Below are positions 20,253 through 28,762 of a DNA stretch of 64,000 nucleotides, piece by piece. Where the stretch lies: assembly GCF_900142715.1 (NCBI RefSeq), contig NZ_FRBX01000003.1, positions 310,001 through 374,000 on the forward strand. Reading direction: 5' to 3'. The notes under the pieces were generated by a model that saw nothing but the letters and a program-made list of their open reading frames with translations, did no database searches and was not told where the DNA came from. The DNA is from Flavobacterium pectinovorum (GTDB lineage Bacteria; Bacteroidota; Bacteroidia; Flavobacteriales; Flavobacteriaceae). Positions within the stretch are counted from its first letter, which is position 1. Each line of letters begins with the position of its first letter. The translations under genes were made by a program, and so were the position numbers.

Positions 20253-20515
20253 TTATTTAAAACCTTTTGGTGCCGAAGCAACTCCTGTTACAACATTTGA
20301 TGCACTTAAAGCAAACAACCCTGAAGTGATCGAATCTTGTCCCCCAAAAAAAGATTCTCCACGATTGTATTGCTAAACAATACGTCTCTTGCCCTCCGAC
20401 CAACAAGCCTGAGTCAATCGCTGCAACGGTCCACCAAGGTTCTGCATCTGGTGGCGGCGTCTTTTTTTAATAAAACGCCTCCACAAATTTGAGTATTAGT
20501 TCCACACTTACTCAT
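20253..20515 (-). pseudogene. Frameshifted small gene, about 86 residues if repaired
   Basis: An ATG at 20515 in an A-rich context opens MSKCGTNTQICGGVLLKK and then leaves frame at a run of seven A (minus strand; T run at 20462-20468). The next frame continues through PDAEPWWTVAAIDSGLLVGG, and a second shift at or before the seven-T run near 20346-20352 restores a frame reading GGQDSITSGLFALSASNVV to a TAA at 20253. Two single-base deletions would give one ORF. A strong terminator follows at once, which supports a real gene. I do not recognise the family. It could be decay, sequencing error in homopolymers, or coincidence. Confidence 0.45.
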
Positions 20516-20894
20516 TTTATATAAAAAGCAGTTTCAGTATTCAAGAATAATGGCTGCCTGTTTTTGCTTTTCTGTTTACTAATTTTAGCGAGGTAAAACT
20601 ACTCTTTACTTCAAAGAATTAATAAGGGAATTTCCCGTTTCTTATAGGGGAAAAACACCCTTTTTTCATTTCTTCATAAAAAACAACTCTGAGGTTTCAT
20701 AAACTGCATAATTCAGAAAAATCAGAAGAATATCAGTTACTTATTCAATAAAACCCTTCTGAAAATAAAAAGTTTAAAAAAACACATTCATATTTATTTC
20801 CGATTTCTTTTTCTATTGAAATTTGAACTATATTCGCCAAAAAGTTCCTGCCACGAAAACTTTTTTAACCCAAAAACATTAAAACCTACATACA
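20516..20894. other. Intergenic region with no clear feature
   Basis: About 380 bp of AT-rich DNA lies between the broken small gene and the secreted hypothetical protein. I see no ORF, tRNA or strong hairpin, and no exact TAnnTTTG box at a plausible distance from either gene. Confidence 0.4.
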
Positions 20895-21326
20895 ATGAAA
20901 ATCCTAAGAATACTTCTTATTGCATTATTTTTTATTGCTACAAAATCTCATTCACAAGTTCAGGTAGATGCCATTAATTACAAAAATCATGAGCGTTATA
21001 TAACAACTACACTTAATTATCCCGTTCCGGGAACTTATTTACCAATAGGTCAAAAAGCGCCTAGTACGGTCTTAAACCCTGATGGAACTGGCGTTATCCA
21101 GAATGCAGATTTAAGTAAAAGTAAAATTAACTGGGGAATTGAATGTACCGACGAAGGCACACCCATTTTTAAGGAAGGTTTTAATAGCGCATCTTATACT
21201 TTTTGGTACAGAATTACAGACAGCGAAGAGTGGAATTACACACAGCTTTCTATACATTTCCTTAAGAAAAGAATGTTCCTGATGGGAGAAAGAGTAAAAG
21301 AATATGAAGATTATAACGTACAATAA
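20895..21326 (+). CDS. Secreted hypothetical protein
   Basis: This 143-residue protein has a Sec signal peptide (residues 1-20, MKILRILLIALFFIATKSHS, cleavage before Gln). The mature part is about 120 residues, with Asn/Tyr/Thr-rich strands and no recognisable motif. It lies alone between the purL terminator region and the acyl-CoA ligase gene. Function unknown. Confidence 0.7.
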   Translation: MKILRILLIALFFIATKSHSQVQVDAINYKNHERYITTTLNYPVPGTYLPIGQKAPSTVLNPDGTGVIQNADLSKSKINWGIECTDEGTPIFKEGFNSASYTFWYRITDSEEWNYTQLSIHFLKKRMFLMGERVKEYEDYNVQ

Positions 21327-21494
21327 TTGTGCATTAATTTAAATATTTCTTTGTTTTTTCTAAATTTTGCTACAAAAAAGAAAACGTTTTCGTTCATTTT
21401 CAATAGTACCTATAATTTTTCCCATAAAATTTCATAAAAATAAAAATTATACCTTATTTTTATTTAATTTGCAGTAAAATTCAATATATTAAAC

Positions 21495-23273
21495 ATGGTT
21501 TCAATCACACGCCTTTTTGATTTTCCTTATTATCAACAAGAGACTTATAACCTTCCGGTTGCTTTGGCAACTAAAAAAAACGGGGTTTGGGAAAAAACAT
21601 CCACACAGGAATATATTGCAAAAGCTAATGCTGTTTCGAGAGCATTATTGCGCATGGGTGTTCAAAAAGATGACAAAATTGCTTTAATTACTTCTAATAA
21701 TCGTACGGAGTGGAATATCATGGATATTGGTATTTTACAAACGGGAGCACAAAATGTTCCTATTTACCCAACAATTGCCGAAGAAGATTACGAATATATA
21801 TTAAACCACAGCGGCAGTATTTACTGTTTTGTTTCGGATACCGAAGTATTGCGAAAAGTAAATGCCATAAAAGCGAATGTACCCACTTTAAAAGAAGTGT
21901 ATACATTTGATGAAATTGCAGGTGCCAAACATTGGTCTGAATTATTGACTTTAGGCGCAGACGAAAGCAACCAGGCTGAAGTTGAAGCTATAAAAGACAG
22001 TATTAAAACAGATGATTTAGCCACAATAATCTACACATCCGGAACTACAGGAAAACCAAAAGGAGTAATGTTATCGCACAAAAATATTGTGTCGAATGTT
22101 TTAGACAGTGCGCCAAGAATTCCGTTTGATGCAGGAAAAAGCACCGCTTTGAGCTTCCTGCCTATTTGCCATATTTTTGAAAGAATGATTTTGTACATCT
22201 ATCAATATTATGGTGTTTCGGTTTATTTTGGAGAATCGATTGATAAAATTAGTGATAACTTAAAAGAAGTTCAGCCAACTGTAATTACAGCGGTACCAAG
22301 ACTTCTGGAGAAGGTTTACGATAAAATTTATGCCAAAGGCGGCGAATTAACCGGCATTAAGAAAAAACTATTTTTCTGGGCTATTGATTTAGGTTTAAAA
22401 TACGAACCATACGGAGCCAATGGTTTTTGGTATGAATTTCAGTTAAAAATTGCCAGAAAACTTATTTTCAGCAAATGGAAAGAAGGATTGGGTGGAAAAT
22501 TAGATTTAATGGTTTCCGGGAGTGCTGCTTTACAGCCACGTTTATCAAGAGTTTTTGCTGCTGCAGAAATTCCGGTTATGGAAGGTTACGGATTGTCTGA
22601 AACATCACCGGTAATTGCCGTAAACGATCAAAGAAACAAAGGTTTCAAAATTGGAACCGTTGGAAAAGTAATTCGCAACGTTGAAGTAAAAATTGCCGAA
22701 GACGGTGAAATTCTTTGCAAAGGACCAAACGTAATGTTAGGTTACTATAAAGATCAGGAAAAAACAGATGAAGCTTTAAAAGACGGATATTTCCACACGG
22801 GAGATATTGGTGAAATTGATAGCGAAGGTTTCCTTAAAATTACCGATCGTAAGAAAGAAATGTTTAAGACTTCGGGCGGAAAATACATTGCACCTCAGCT
22901 TATAGAAAACGCCATGAAACAATCTCGTTTTATTGAGCAGATTATGGTAATTGGTGAAGGCGAAAAAATGCCTGCAGCTTTTATTCAGCCAAACTTTGAA
23001 TTCGTAAAAGAATGGGCAAAATTGCATAAAGTAACTTTAGGAAATTCTAACGAAGAAATCGTGAAAAACGAACAAGTTGTAAAACGTATTGACAACGAAA
23101 TCGAAGAAATCAACAAAAAATTCGGACACTGGGAACAGATAAAACGTTTTGAATTAACTCCGGATGTTTGGTCTATCGATGGCGGACAACTGACTCCTAC
23201 TTTAAAACTTAAGCGTAAAATTATCAAAGAAATCTACAAAGATCTTTACACTAAAATATACGGTCAAAATTAA
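21495..23273 (+). CDS. Long-chain acyl-CoA synthetase (AMP-forming)
   Basis: This enzyme activates fatty acids with ATP and CoA for beta-oxidation or lipid synthesis. At 592 residues it carries the AMP-binding P-loop IIYTSGTTGKPKG (about residues 178-190), the GYGLSETSPV motif, GYYKD, the YFHTGDIGEID segment and the FKTSGGKYIAP hinge of the FadD/FACS15 type. It lies about 27 kb from the fadN-like block, so it is not in that operon. The last residues (LYTKIYGQN) match the family end. A bidirectional terminator follows. Confidence 0.93.
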   Translation: MVSITRLFDFPYYQQETYNLPVALATKKNGVWEKTSTQEYIAKANAVSRALLRMGVQKDDKIALITSNNRTEWNIMDIGILQTGAQNVPIYPTIAEEDYEYILNHSGSIYCFVSDTEVLRKVNAIKANVPTLKEVYTFDEIAGAKHWSELLTLGADESNQAEVEAIKDSIKTDDLATIIYTSGTTGKPKGVMLSHKNIVSNVLDSAPRIPFDAGKSTALSFLPICHIFERMILYIYQYYGVSVYFGESIDKISDNLKEVQPTVITAVPRLLEKVYDKIYAKGGELTGIKKKLFFWAIDLGLKYEPYGANGFWYEFQLKIARKLIFSKWKEGLGGKLDLMVSGSAALQPRLSRVFAAAEIPVMEGYGLSETSPVIAVNDQRNKGFKIGTVGKVIRNVEVKIAEDGEILCKGPNVMLGYYKDQEKTDEALKDGYFHTGDIGEIDSEGFLKITDRKKEMFKTSGGKYIAPQLIENAMKQSRFIEQIMVIGEGEKMPAAFIQPNFEFVKEWAKLHKVTLGNSNEEIVKNEQVVKRIDNEIEEINKKFGHWEQIKRFELTPDVWSIDGGQLTPTLKLKRKIIKEIYKDLYTKIYGQN

Positions 23274-23300
23274 ATAAATCAAGATAATACAAACCAACTG

Positions 23301-23332
23301 AAAACGGCTGTCGATTGACAGCCGTTTTTTTA
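23301..23332. terminator. Bidirectional terminator
   Basis: AAAACGGCTGTC-GATT-GACAGCCGTTTT is a perfect 12-bp stem with T runs on both strands. It lies between the convergent acyl-CoA ligase and kinase-like genes and overlaps the stop of the latter. Confidence 0.9.
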
Positions 23333-23959
23333 TTGGTCTTTATAAAATGCTTCTGTAAGATAGAAAACTGTATCTATGAAAAATAAATTATCATCAAAAG
23401 TTAGAACATTTTCATCATGTAAATCTTCAAGAATAATACCAACTTCTGGATTAAAATAATCGTTATTTCTAGTATTAACAAAACCATTAGAAATTAAAAA
23501 CTGCTTTACATTTTCTAATTCCGTATCACAATTAGATTCTACAAATTTCTGTTCTACAACAGCATAAAGTGTATCATCTTGTTCATAAAATCCAATTAAT
23601 TGATAAGCTGTATCAGGAAAAAAGTAATTATTTAATAATAAATTATTGAAATAATCTTTCCAAGACTCATAATAAATACTATCGTTTAGCTTGATTACTT
23701 TGTGTTTGTTTTGAAGATAAACTTTTTGCTCAGCGCCAGAAGAGATAAAAGCATTAATATTTATATAAGTAATCCAAAAACTGTTTCGATTACAAAATTC
23801 TTTTATCAACGCTGTTTCTTCACTTTTGATTTGCTTGCCTGACTCAAACGTTCCGCTTGCGCTCTTGCTTTTTCTAAGGTAACGGGAGATTGTTTGGATA
23901 GAATTTCCATGCCTAACTTGGCTCTTTCCTGAAATGATATTTTGTAGTTCATTTTTCAT
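23330..23959 (-). CDS. Stand-alone kinase-like protein (polyvalent-protein type)
   Basis: This 209-residue protein shows the skeleton of a minimal protein-kinase/APH fold: a Gly-containing loop with the ATP-binding Lys (SSGAEQKVYLQNKHKVIKL), a hinge (LYAVVEQKFV), the catalytic-loop equivalent EDLHDENVL and the metal-binding Asp in LFFIDTVFYL. Such domains are known from phage and plasmid polyvalent proteins and from small free-standing Bacteroidetes genes. The first 60 residues are basic and unlike the rest. A TATATTTG box lies 14 bp before the start. A role in phosphorylation or conflict is inference. Confidence 0.65.
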   Translation of the reverse strand: MKNELQNIISGKSQVRHGNSIQTISRYLRKSKSASGTFESGKQIKSEETALIKEFCNRNSFWITYININAFISSGAEQKVYLQNKHKVIKLNDSIYYESWKDYFNNLLLNNYFFPDTAYQLIGFYEQDDTLYAVVEQKFVESNCDTELENVKQFLISNGFVNTRNNDYFNPEVGIILEDLHDENVLTFDDNLFFIDTVFYLTEAFYKDQ

Positions 23960-23972
23960 GAAGTTTATAATG

Positions 23973-23980
23973 CAAATATA
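23973..23980 (-). promoter_or_regulatory. -7 box of the kinase-like gene
   Basis: On the minus strand TATATTTG matches TAnnTTTG exactly, 13 nt before the ATG. No TTG lies at the ideal distance upstream, so only the -7 element is supported. Confidence 0.45.
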
Positions 23981-24173
23981 AAGATTTAAAGTTTAGTATT
24001 ATTGGTTATTCAATCGAAGTAAGAAAAAACATATATTTACAACACGCGAAAACAACCAAGACCGTATTTAATCATATTAAAAAAAATTCAATAAATAAAT
24101 AAATATATTATTGATTACTTCAAAGATTAAATAATTAAAAAACTTATCTGAACCAATTTAAACAAAGAGAAAA

Positions 24174-25061
24174 TTGAAAAAAAATATTTTATTATCAGTG
24201 TTAGTTTGCTTACTATTTTCTTGTTGTAAGAAAAAAACAATAATTGAAAATGAATTAGATACAATAGGAATCAATAAAGAAAATTATAATGTAATCGACA
24301 CATTTTTTTATGAAAGTAAAAAAATAAAAACTTTACGGTTTTACAAAGAAAAATCAGATTACATTATGGTTGGGTTTTACGAATCGGGAAAAAAGAAATC
24401 AATTGTCAATATTAAAAATAATAATCAAATTTATGATACAATTATTGATTGGTACGAAAATGGAAGACCTAAATGGGTCCGTAAATATGACAATAATGGA
24501 GTACAGATAGGAAAAAACATTAATTTTAGAGAAAATGGAAGCCTTGAACATGAGTATGATAATGAAAAAGAAGAATCAACCGATTATTGGCCAAATGGAA
24601 AACCAAAATTTAAATTCGTAGAAAACGTATCGCAAAGTTATCATTATCTCAATGGCAACTTTATGGAAAAATATACACACAAAACACAAAAAAAAGGTGA
24701 ATATAACGTAGAATATTTTAATGAAAATGGAGGTTTGGTTTTTTCAGGACTTTATAGAAAAAGGATTCTTTTTAAAGACAATTTAAGATATAATGGAAAA
24801 ATCATTTGCTATTTTAACAATGGAAAAATTTCACATTTTGAAAATATTGTAAATGGAATTCCGAATGGAAAATTTTATGCTTATTATGGTAATGGGAATC
24901 TAAAATATGAAAGTAAAGTAGAAAATGCGGAAGAGATTTATTATAAAGGATATTATGAAAATGGAAAAGTTAATATTATTCGAGACGGAATAAAAAATAC
25001 TTTTACGCAGTGGGACGAAAAAGGAAAACTAATAGAACAAGTACCTCTTACGGGAGATTAG
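24174..25061 (+). CDS. YwqK-like repeat lipoprotein
   Basis: Translation must start at TTG 24174, because the signal peptide (MKKNILLSVLVCLLFSC, lipidated Cys17) begins there and no ATG precedes it. The rest is a chain of short repeats of the form YxNGxxKxxxxY (for example WYENGRPKWVRKY, YWPNGKPKFKF, YGNGNLKYESK, YYENGKVN), similar to MORN/YwqK repeats that make extended beta-hairpin stacks. Some annotation pipelines call these 'toxin-antitoxin system YwqK family antitoxin', but no toxin gene is visible beside it. It is probably an outer-membrane surface protein. Confidence 0.8.
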   Translation: MKKNILLSVLVCLLFSCCKKKTIIENELDTIGINKENYNVIDTFFYESKKIKTLRFYKEKSDYIMVGFYESGKKKSIVNIKNNNQIYDTIIDWYENGRPKWVRKYDNNGVQIGKNINFRENGSLEHEYDNEKEESTDYWPNGKPKFKFVENVSQSYHYLNGNFMEKYTHKTQKKGEYNVEYFNENGGLVFSGLYRKRILFKDNLRYNGKIICYFNNGKISHFENIVNGIPNGKFYAYYGNGNLKYESKVENAEEIYYKGYYENGKVNIIRDGIKNTFTQWDEKGKLIEQVPLTGD

Positions 25062-25310
25062 CTAGAAACAACTAAGTATTTTTATCAAATCAATCGTGTG
25101 TTTTTTACGGATCATTATTTTTACAGAAACCCGCAACAGGACTCGTTTGATATTGTAAATTTCAAAGTTTTACTTTTAGTTTAATCATTAAACATTTGGT
25201 CAATTATTTTTTTAATTATTTTTAGTTAAGGGTCATTTTTTATCATTTCAAACTTCTTTTTGGTCAAAATGAGCCAGGTCGAGCTCTCCTTTTTTATGAT
25301 CTAAAACAAA
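25062..25310. other. Intergenic, no clear feature
   Basis: This is AT-rich sequence between the YwqK-like gene and the small minus-strand gene. No convincing ORF or structured element is seen. Confidence 0.4.
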
Positions 25311-25336
25311 AAAAGCGTCCCGATAAGGACGCTTTT
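25304..25336 (-). terminator. Terminator of the 41-residue small gene
   Basis: AAAAGCGTCC and GGACGCTTTT (25311-25320, 25327-25336) form a perfect 10-bp stem with a 6-nt loop. On the minus strand it is followed by a T-rich run. Confidence 0.8.
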
Positions 25337-25359
25337 ATATATTTATGTTGAGTTTGTAA

Positions 25360-25485
25360 CTACAATTTACACTTCAATTCATTAAAATACATACCACATC
25401 CTGAACATTGAGCCGGAGAAAATCCCGCTAAACGATCGCTATATTGTCTTACTGACAGATTGATATGTATGTTTTTAATTTTCAT
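25360..25485 (-). CDS. Small Cys-containing protein (41 residues)
   Basis: An ATG at 25485 opens a short frame ending with TAG at 25360. The product is basic at the N-terminus and carries CSGCGMYF, a CxxC pair, plus a final Cys near the C-terminus. A perfect TAnnTTTG box (TACATTTG, minus strand 25500-25493) lies only 7 nt before the ATG and a strong terminator lies 24 bp after the stop, so a short transcript is well supported. The predicted transcript would be leaderless or nearly so. It could instead be a small RNA whose reading frame is accidental. No family is recognised. Confidence 0.55.
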   Translation of the reverse strand: MKIKNIHINLSVRQYSDRLAGFSPAQCSGCGMYFNELKCKL

Positions 25486-25492
25486 TTCGGGG

Positions 25493-25526
25493 CAAATGTA
25501 AGCGTTTTATTAATATAATTTAACAA
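25493..25526 (-). promoter_or_regulatory. Promoter of the 41-residue small gene
   Basis: TACATTTG at 25500-25493 (minus strand) matches the -7 consensus exactly. A TTG at 25526-25524 lies 23 nt upstream, at the upper end of the normal spacing. Confidence 0.55.
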
Positions 25527-25620
25527 TTCTATAGTATTAGTCCTGAAATATTTATCGGATTGTTTAAAAATTTTAACCTAAATTTTCCCTGAAAAGCCCG
25601 GATAAACCTTAATAATTTTA

Positions 25621-25628
25621 TATTTTTG
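25621..25628 (+). promoter_or_regulatory. -7 box of the WGR gene
   Basis: TATTTTTG matches TAnnTTTG exactly. The in-frame TTG at 25626 is part of this box, so the WGR protein starts at the ATG at 25665, not at the TTG. Confidence 0.55.
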
Positions 25629-25664
25629 AGAATATACGCACTCTCATTCAGCCCAGAAACAAAT

Positions 25665-28600
25665 ATGAAAAAATACCTCAAATACATCGATGGAAATTCC
25701 GATAAGTTTTGGCAAATTGAAGTTACAGGATTAGAATATACGGTGACTTACGGCAAAAACGGAACTTCGGGAACTTCTCAAACCAAATCATTTTCTACAG
25801 ACGAAGAATGTCTGAAATCAGCAGAAAAAATACTTGCCGAAAAAGTAAAAAAAGGATATTCAGAAACCGGTGATGTTGCCGTTGCCTCAAAACCAAAAAC
25901 AGCTAAAAGTGCTAAATCTGATGAAGTTATTGAAGAATATGACACTATCATAAAATCTAAAAATATTGATTTGCTTTTGCCTTTTCTAAAAGAAAAATCA
26001 AAAGGAAATATTGAGGCTTTAAAAAAACAGATTAAGAAAAGTAAGCGTTACTTTATGACATATACTGATCTTACAAAAGATCCGGGTTATGTAAAAAAAG
26101 ACAAACACGATTATGGCTGGGGAACCCGCGGCGATAAAAAACAAAGTGATATTATTACCCTTAGTGCCATTGCATTATTCGATAAAACCGAAATCAATTC
26201 CTGGGATGAAGCTTTGAGCTTATTGAATGAAATAGACGAAAGGCCTACGGTTCTGGATGTTTTATTGTGGGCAAAACCCAATTGGCTCGATACCTTTATT
26301 TTAGATAAAGTAAAAAGACAGGATTGGGTTGGATTTAATTATCATATTCTGCGTAAATTAGAAGAGCATGATTTATTGCAATATAATGCCGAATTATACG
26401 CTTTGACCCTTGCGGCAACAAATGAATGGCGTGCAAAGATGAAGACCAGAAGATTCATTAATAATTCATTAAACGACAAACTAACTTATCAAAGGGATAT
26501 TCCCGAATTGTTTAATTATGAAACGATTCTGCACAATAGTTTCTTTAGAGATAATGATTCTCAAAAACATGATGAATTTCAGACCTGGACGGTTATTTAT
26601 CAATCTTTATTAGAAGAAAAAAAGATGGATCGCGCATTTTTTATCGAAAATGCCATCCTGATTCAAACCAAAGAATGGAACAATAACCTGAAATCATTTT
26701 TTAGAAAAAGAATCGAAGAATTTAATGTTACAGCCGATGAACTTATCATTCATCAGGAAAATATATTCTCTTATTTACACAATCCGTATCCGCCAATAAC
26801 AAGTTACGGAATTGAATTGATCAAGAAAATGTATGATCATCCAAAATTCAAAACTAAATCATTCCTGGAATGGCTGGAACCTTTAATGATGCGCAGCGAT
26901 TGCAAAGCAGCCATTAAAAACGTTCTGCCAATATTAGAAAAAATAACTAAATCAAATCCGAAACTAAGCCCGGCAATTGCATCCATTATTGCTGATGTTT
27001 ATGTCATTGCCGATTTGGCTTTGCAGGAACGCGCTACCAAAATTATTACCAAAATTGCCAACGTAAAAGATAAAGTGCTTAAAGAGAAATTGTCATCGTA
27101 CGTAACAATGATGCAGGGAAATATAAAATCCGGATTAACGCAATTTTTAGATGAAGATAGTCTGGTTGTTGATGATTCTGCTTTAGAAGAATATGTATTT
27201 GACCCTCAAAAAGAGTTATTGCTTACAGAGGAAGTTCAGTTGCCAAAGGATTGGAATGATGTTGTTTTTCAGTTTGGAAATTTCATAAATTCTGATGAAA
27301 CTGTAGATGCAGAAATTCTGTTGAATATTTATATCTCGCAACGGGATTTGTTTCCGGCAGATTATGCAGCGCAATTGCAGCCCTATGAAAAACAATTGCA
27401 GAAACATTATTTTGAAAGTGTTCACAAAAATTTCGTGAAGGCATTTTTACAATCTAAAATCGCCAACATCGATAACAAATTCAATAGTAAAGTCAATCAT
27501 TATTCAAAGATTAATACCACTTTATTAATGCAGCCTTTGCTGGAGAAAGTTCAGCAAAAAATAGATTCCAATTCTACTTTACCCCTGCTCTCTTTTCCGA
27601 GTCATAAACCGTATTGGGTGGCTCCAAAAGTTTTGTTAGAAAGGGTTATTGCGTATCAAAACACCAACGAAGAAATTGATTCTGTCGATCTTGCTATTGC
27701 AATCGCGCGTATGCCGAGAGAAAATGTCGAAGATGCCATTCCGTTATTGGATAAAATTGAAGGCGAACTCAAATCCTTATTATCGTTTTGTCTGGGCGTA
27801 AACGACAAAATCGAATTAGACGAGACTTCTATGTTCTCGAAACTATTGGCAACAATGGGAAAAACGACCAAAGAAACCGGAAAATTATCGCTTTGGGCGG
27901 TTGCGGCAAGAACTTTTTATCCTAATGATACTTTTGCTGAATTTGAAAATACGTATCTGAAAGACATTCCGTTTGTGGTGTCTCCTTTTAAACCGAATGT
28001 TCAGTTTAAAGAAAAATGGAATGAATGGACAAATTATCAAACCAAAGAAAAAGAGCGAACGCCATCCTGGTACGAACTAAAATTTGATTTGCCTAATTAT
28101 TCTAAAATTCCGAATTATTTGCTGTACAGTCTTGATGCTTATCAGCGCTCAAACAGTTGGGATTATTTACTAAATTATGCAGGAAACACCTATTTCTGGC
28201 ATAGTCTTACTCCTCAAAATTCAGATGCACTGGCATTGACTTTATTGCAAAATTGCGTAACTGGCGATGGAGCAAAACCAGAGTTAAAAGGGTTTCTGGA
28301 GATTATAAACCGCCCGGAATTTCGATTCTCGGATATTAGCCTGCTATTGTTTGCATGTACTTTCTTTCAGGAGAAAAAAGATTTACGCTTACTGGCATCT
28401 GAAGTTTTGATTCAGTTAATCGAAAAACAAGCTATTGATGTTGAACTTTTTGCTCATAAAATAGCATATCTCACAACAGAAAAATATGGCGTGTTTTTAA
28501 GATTAGTCGACGGATTAATTGCCCTGAAAGATGTTTCGCCTTTGCATAATAATGCTTTATTGAAGTTGCTCAACTCTTTCTTTGCCAATCTTGATTTAAA

Positions 28601-28757
28601 GGAAAAATTGCCAACGAACTTCAAGAAAATCATCGAAAACTATCTGGATGTTTTAACAAAAACCAATCAGAAACCATCTGCAAAAGCAATAGTTTTCTTC
28701 GAACAATGGAAAGATAATGCATCGCTTAAATCATTGATTAAGCAAATTTTAAAATAA
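25665..28757 (+). CDS. WGR-domain protein (MolR/YehI-like)
   Basis: The 1030-residue protein begins with a WGR domain (about residues 1-70: KYLKYIDGNSDKFWQIEVTGLEYTVTYGKNGT), followed by a Lys-rich linker and a long alpha-helical region with HEAT-like character. This layout is that of E. coli MolR/YehI. WGR domains bind nucleic acid ends in PARPs. The gene ends 5 bp before a SWIM-domain gene, a pairing also seen in the E. coli yeh cluster, and it lies next to RlaP and RtcB genes. A role in a nucleic-acid damage response is inferred from that context. The MoxR ATPase and VWA partners are not in the window. Confidence 0.85.
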   Translation: MKKYLKYIDGNSDKFWQIEVTGLEYTVTYGKNGTSGTSQTKSFSTDEECLKSAEKILAEKVKKGYSETGDVAVASKPKTAKSAKSDEVIEEYDTIIKSKNIDLLLPFLKEKSKGNIEALKKQIKKSKRYFMTYTDLTKDPGYVKKDKHDYGWGTRGDKKQSDIITLSAIALFDKTEINSWDEALSLLNEIDERPTVLDVLLWAKPNWLDTFILDKVKRQDWVGFNYHILRKLEEHDLLQYNAELYALTLAATNEWRAKMKTRRFINNSLNDKLTYQRDIPELFNYETILHNSFFRDNDSQKHDEFQTWTVIYQSLLEEKKMDRAFFIENAILIQTKEWNNNLKSFFRKRIEEFNVTADELIIHQENIFSYLHNPYPPITSYGIELIKKMYDHPKFKTKSFLEWLEPLMMRSDCKAAIKNVLPILEKITKSNPKLSPAIASIIADVYVIADLALQERATKIITKIANVKDKVLKEKLSSYVTMMQGNIKSGLTQFLDEDSLVVDDSALEEYVFDPQKELLLTEEVQLPKDWNDVVFQFGNFINSDETVDAEILLNIYISQRDLFPADYAAQLQPYEKQLQKHYFESVHKNFVKAFLQSKIANIDNKFNSKVNHYSKINTTLLMQPLLEKVQQKIDSNSTLPLLSFPSHKPYWVAPKVLLERVIAYQNTNEEIDSVDLAIAIARMPRENVEDAIPLLDKIEGELKSLLSFCLGVNDKIELDETSMFSKLLATMGKTTKETGKLSLWAVAARTFYPNDTFAEFENTYLKDIPFVVSPFKPNVQFKEKWNEWTNYQTKEKERTPSWYELKFDLPNYSKIPNYLLYSLDAYQRSNSWDYLLNYAGNTYFWHSLTPQNSDALALTLLQNCVTGDGAKPELKGFLEIINRPEFRFSDISLLLFACTFFQEKKDLRLLASEVLIQLIEKQAIDVELFAHKIAYLTTEKYGVFLRLVDGLIALKDVSPLHNNALLKLLNSFFANLDLKEKLPTNFKKIIENYLDVLTKTNQKPSAKAIVFFEQWKDNASLKSLIKQILK

Positions 28758-28762
28758 AGAAA

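Noticed and set aside
24174..25061. Antitoxin of a toxin-antitoxin pair (YwqK label)
   Set aside because: The protein is a lipoprotein with surface-type repeats, and no toxin gene is adjacent.
25626..25664. TTG start for the WGR protein
   Set aside because: The TTG is part of a TATTTTTG promoter box; the ATG at 25665 begins the WGR domain normally (MKKYLKYIDG).
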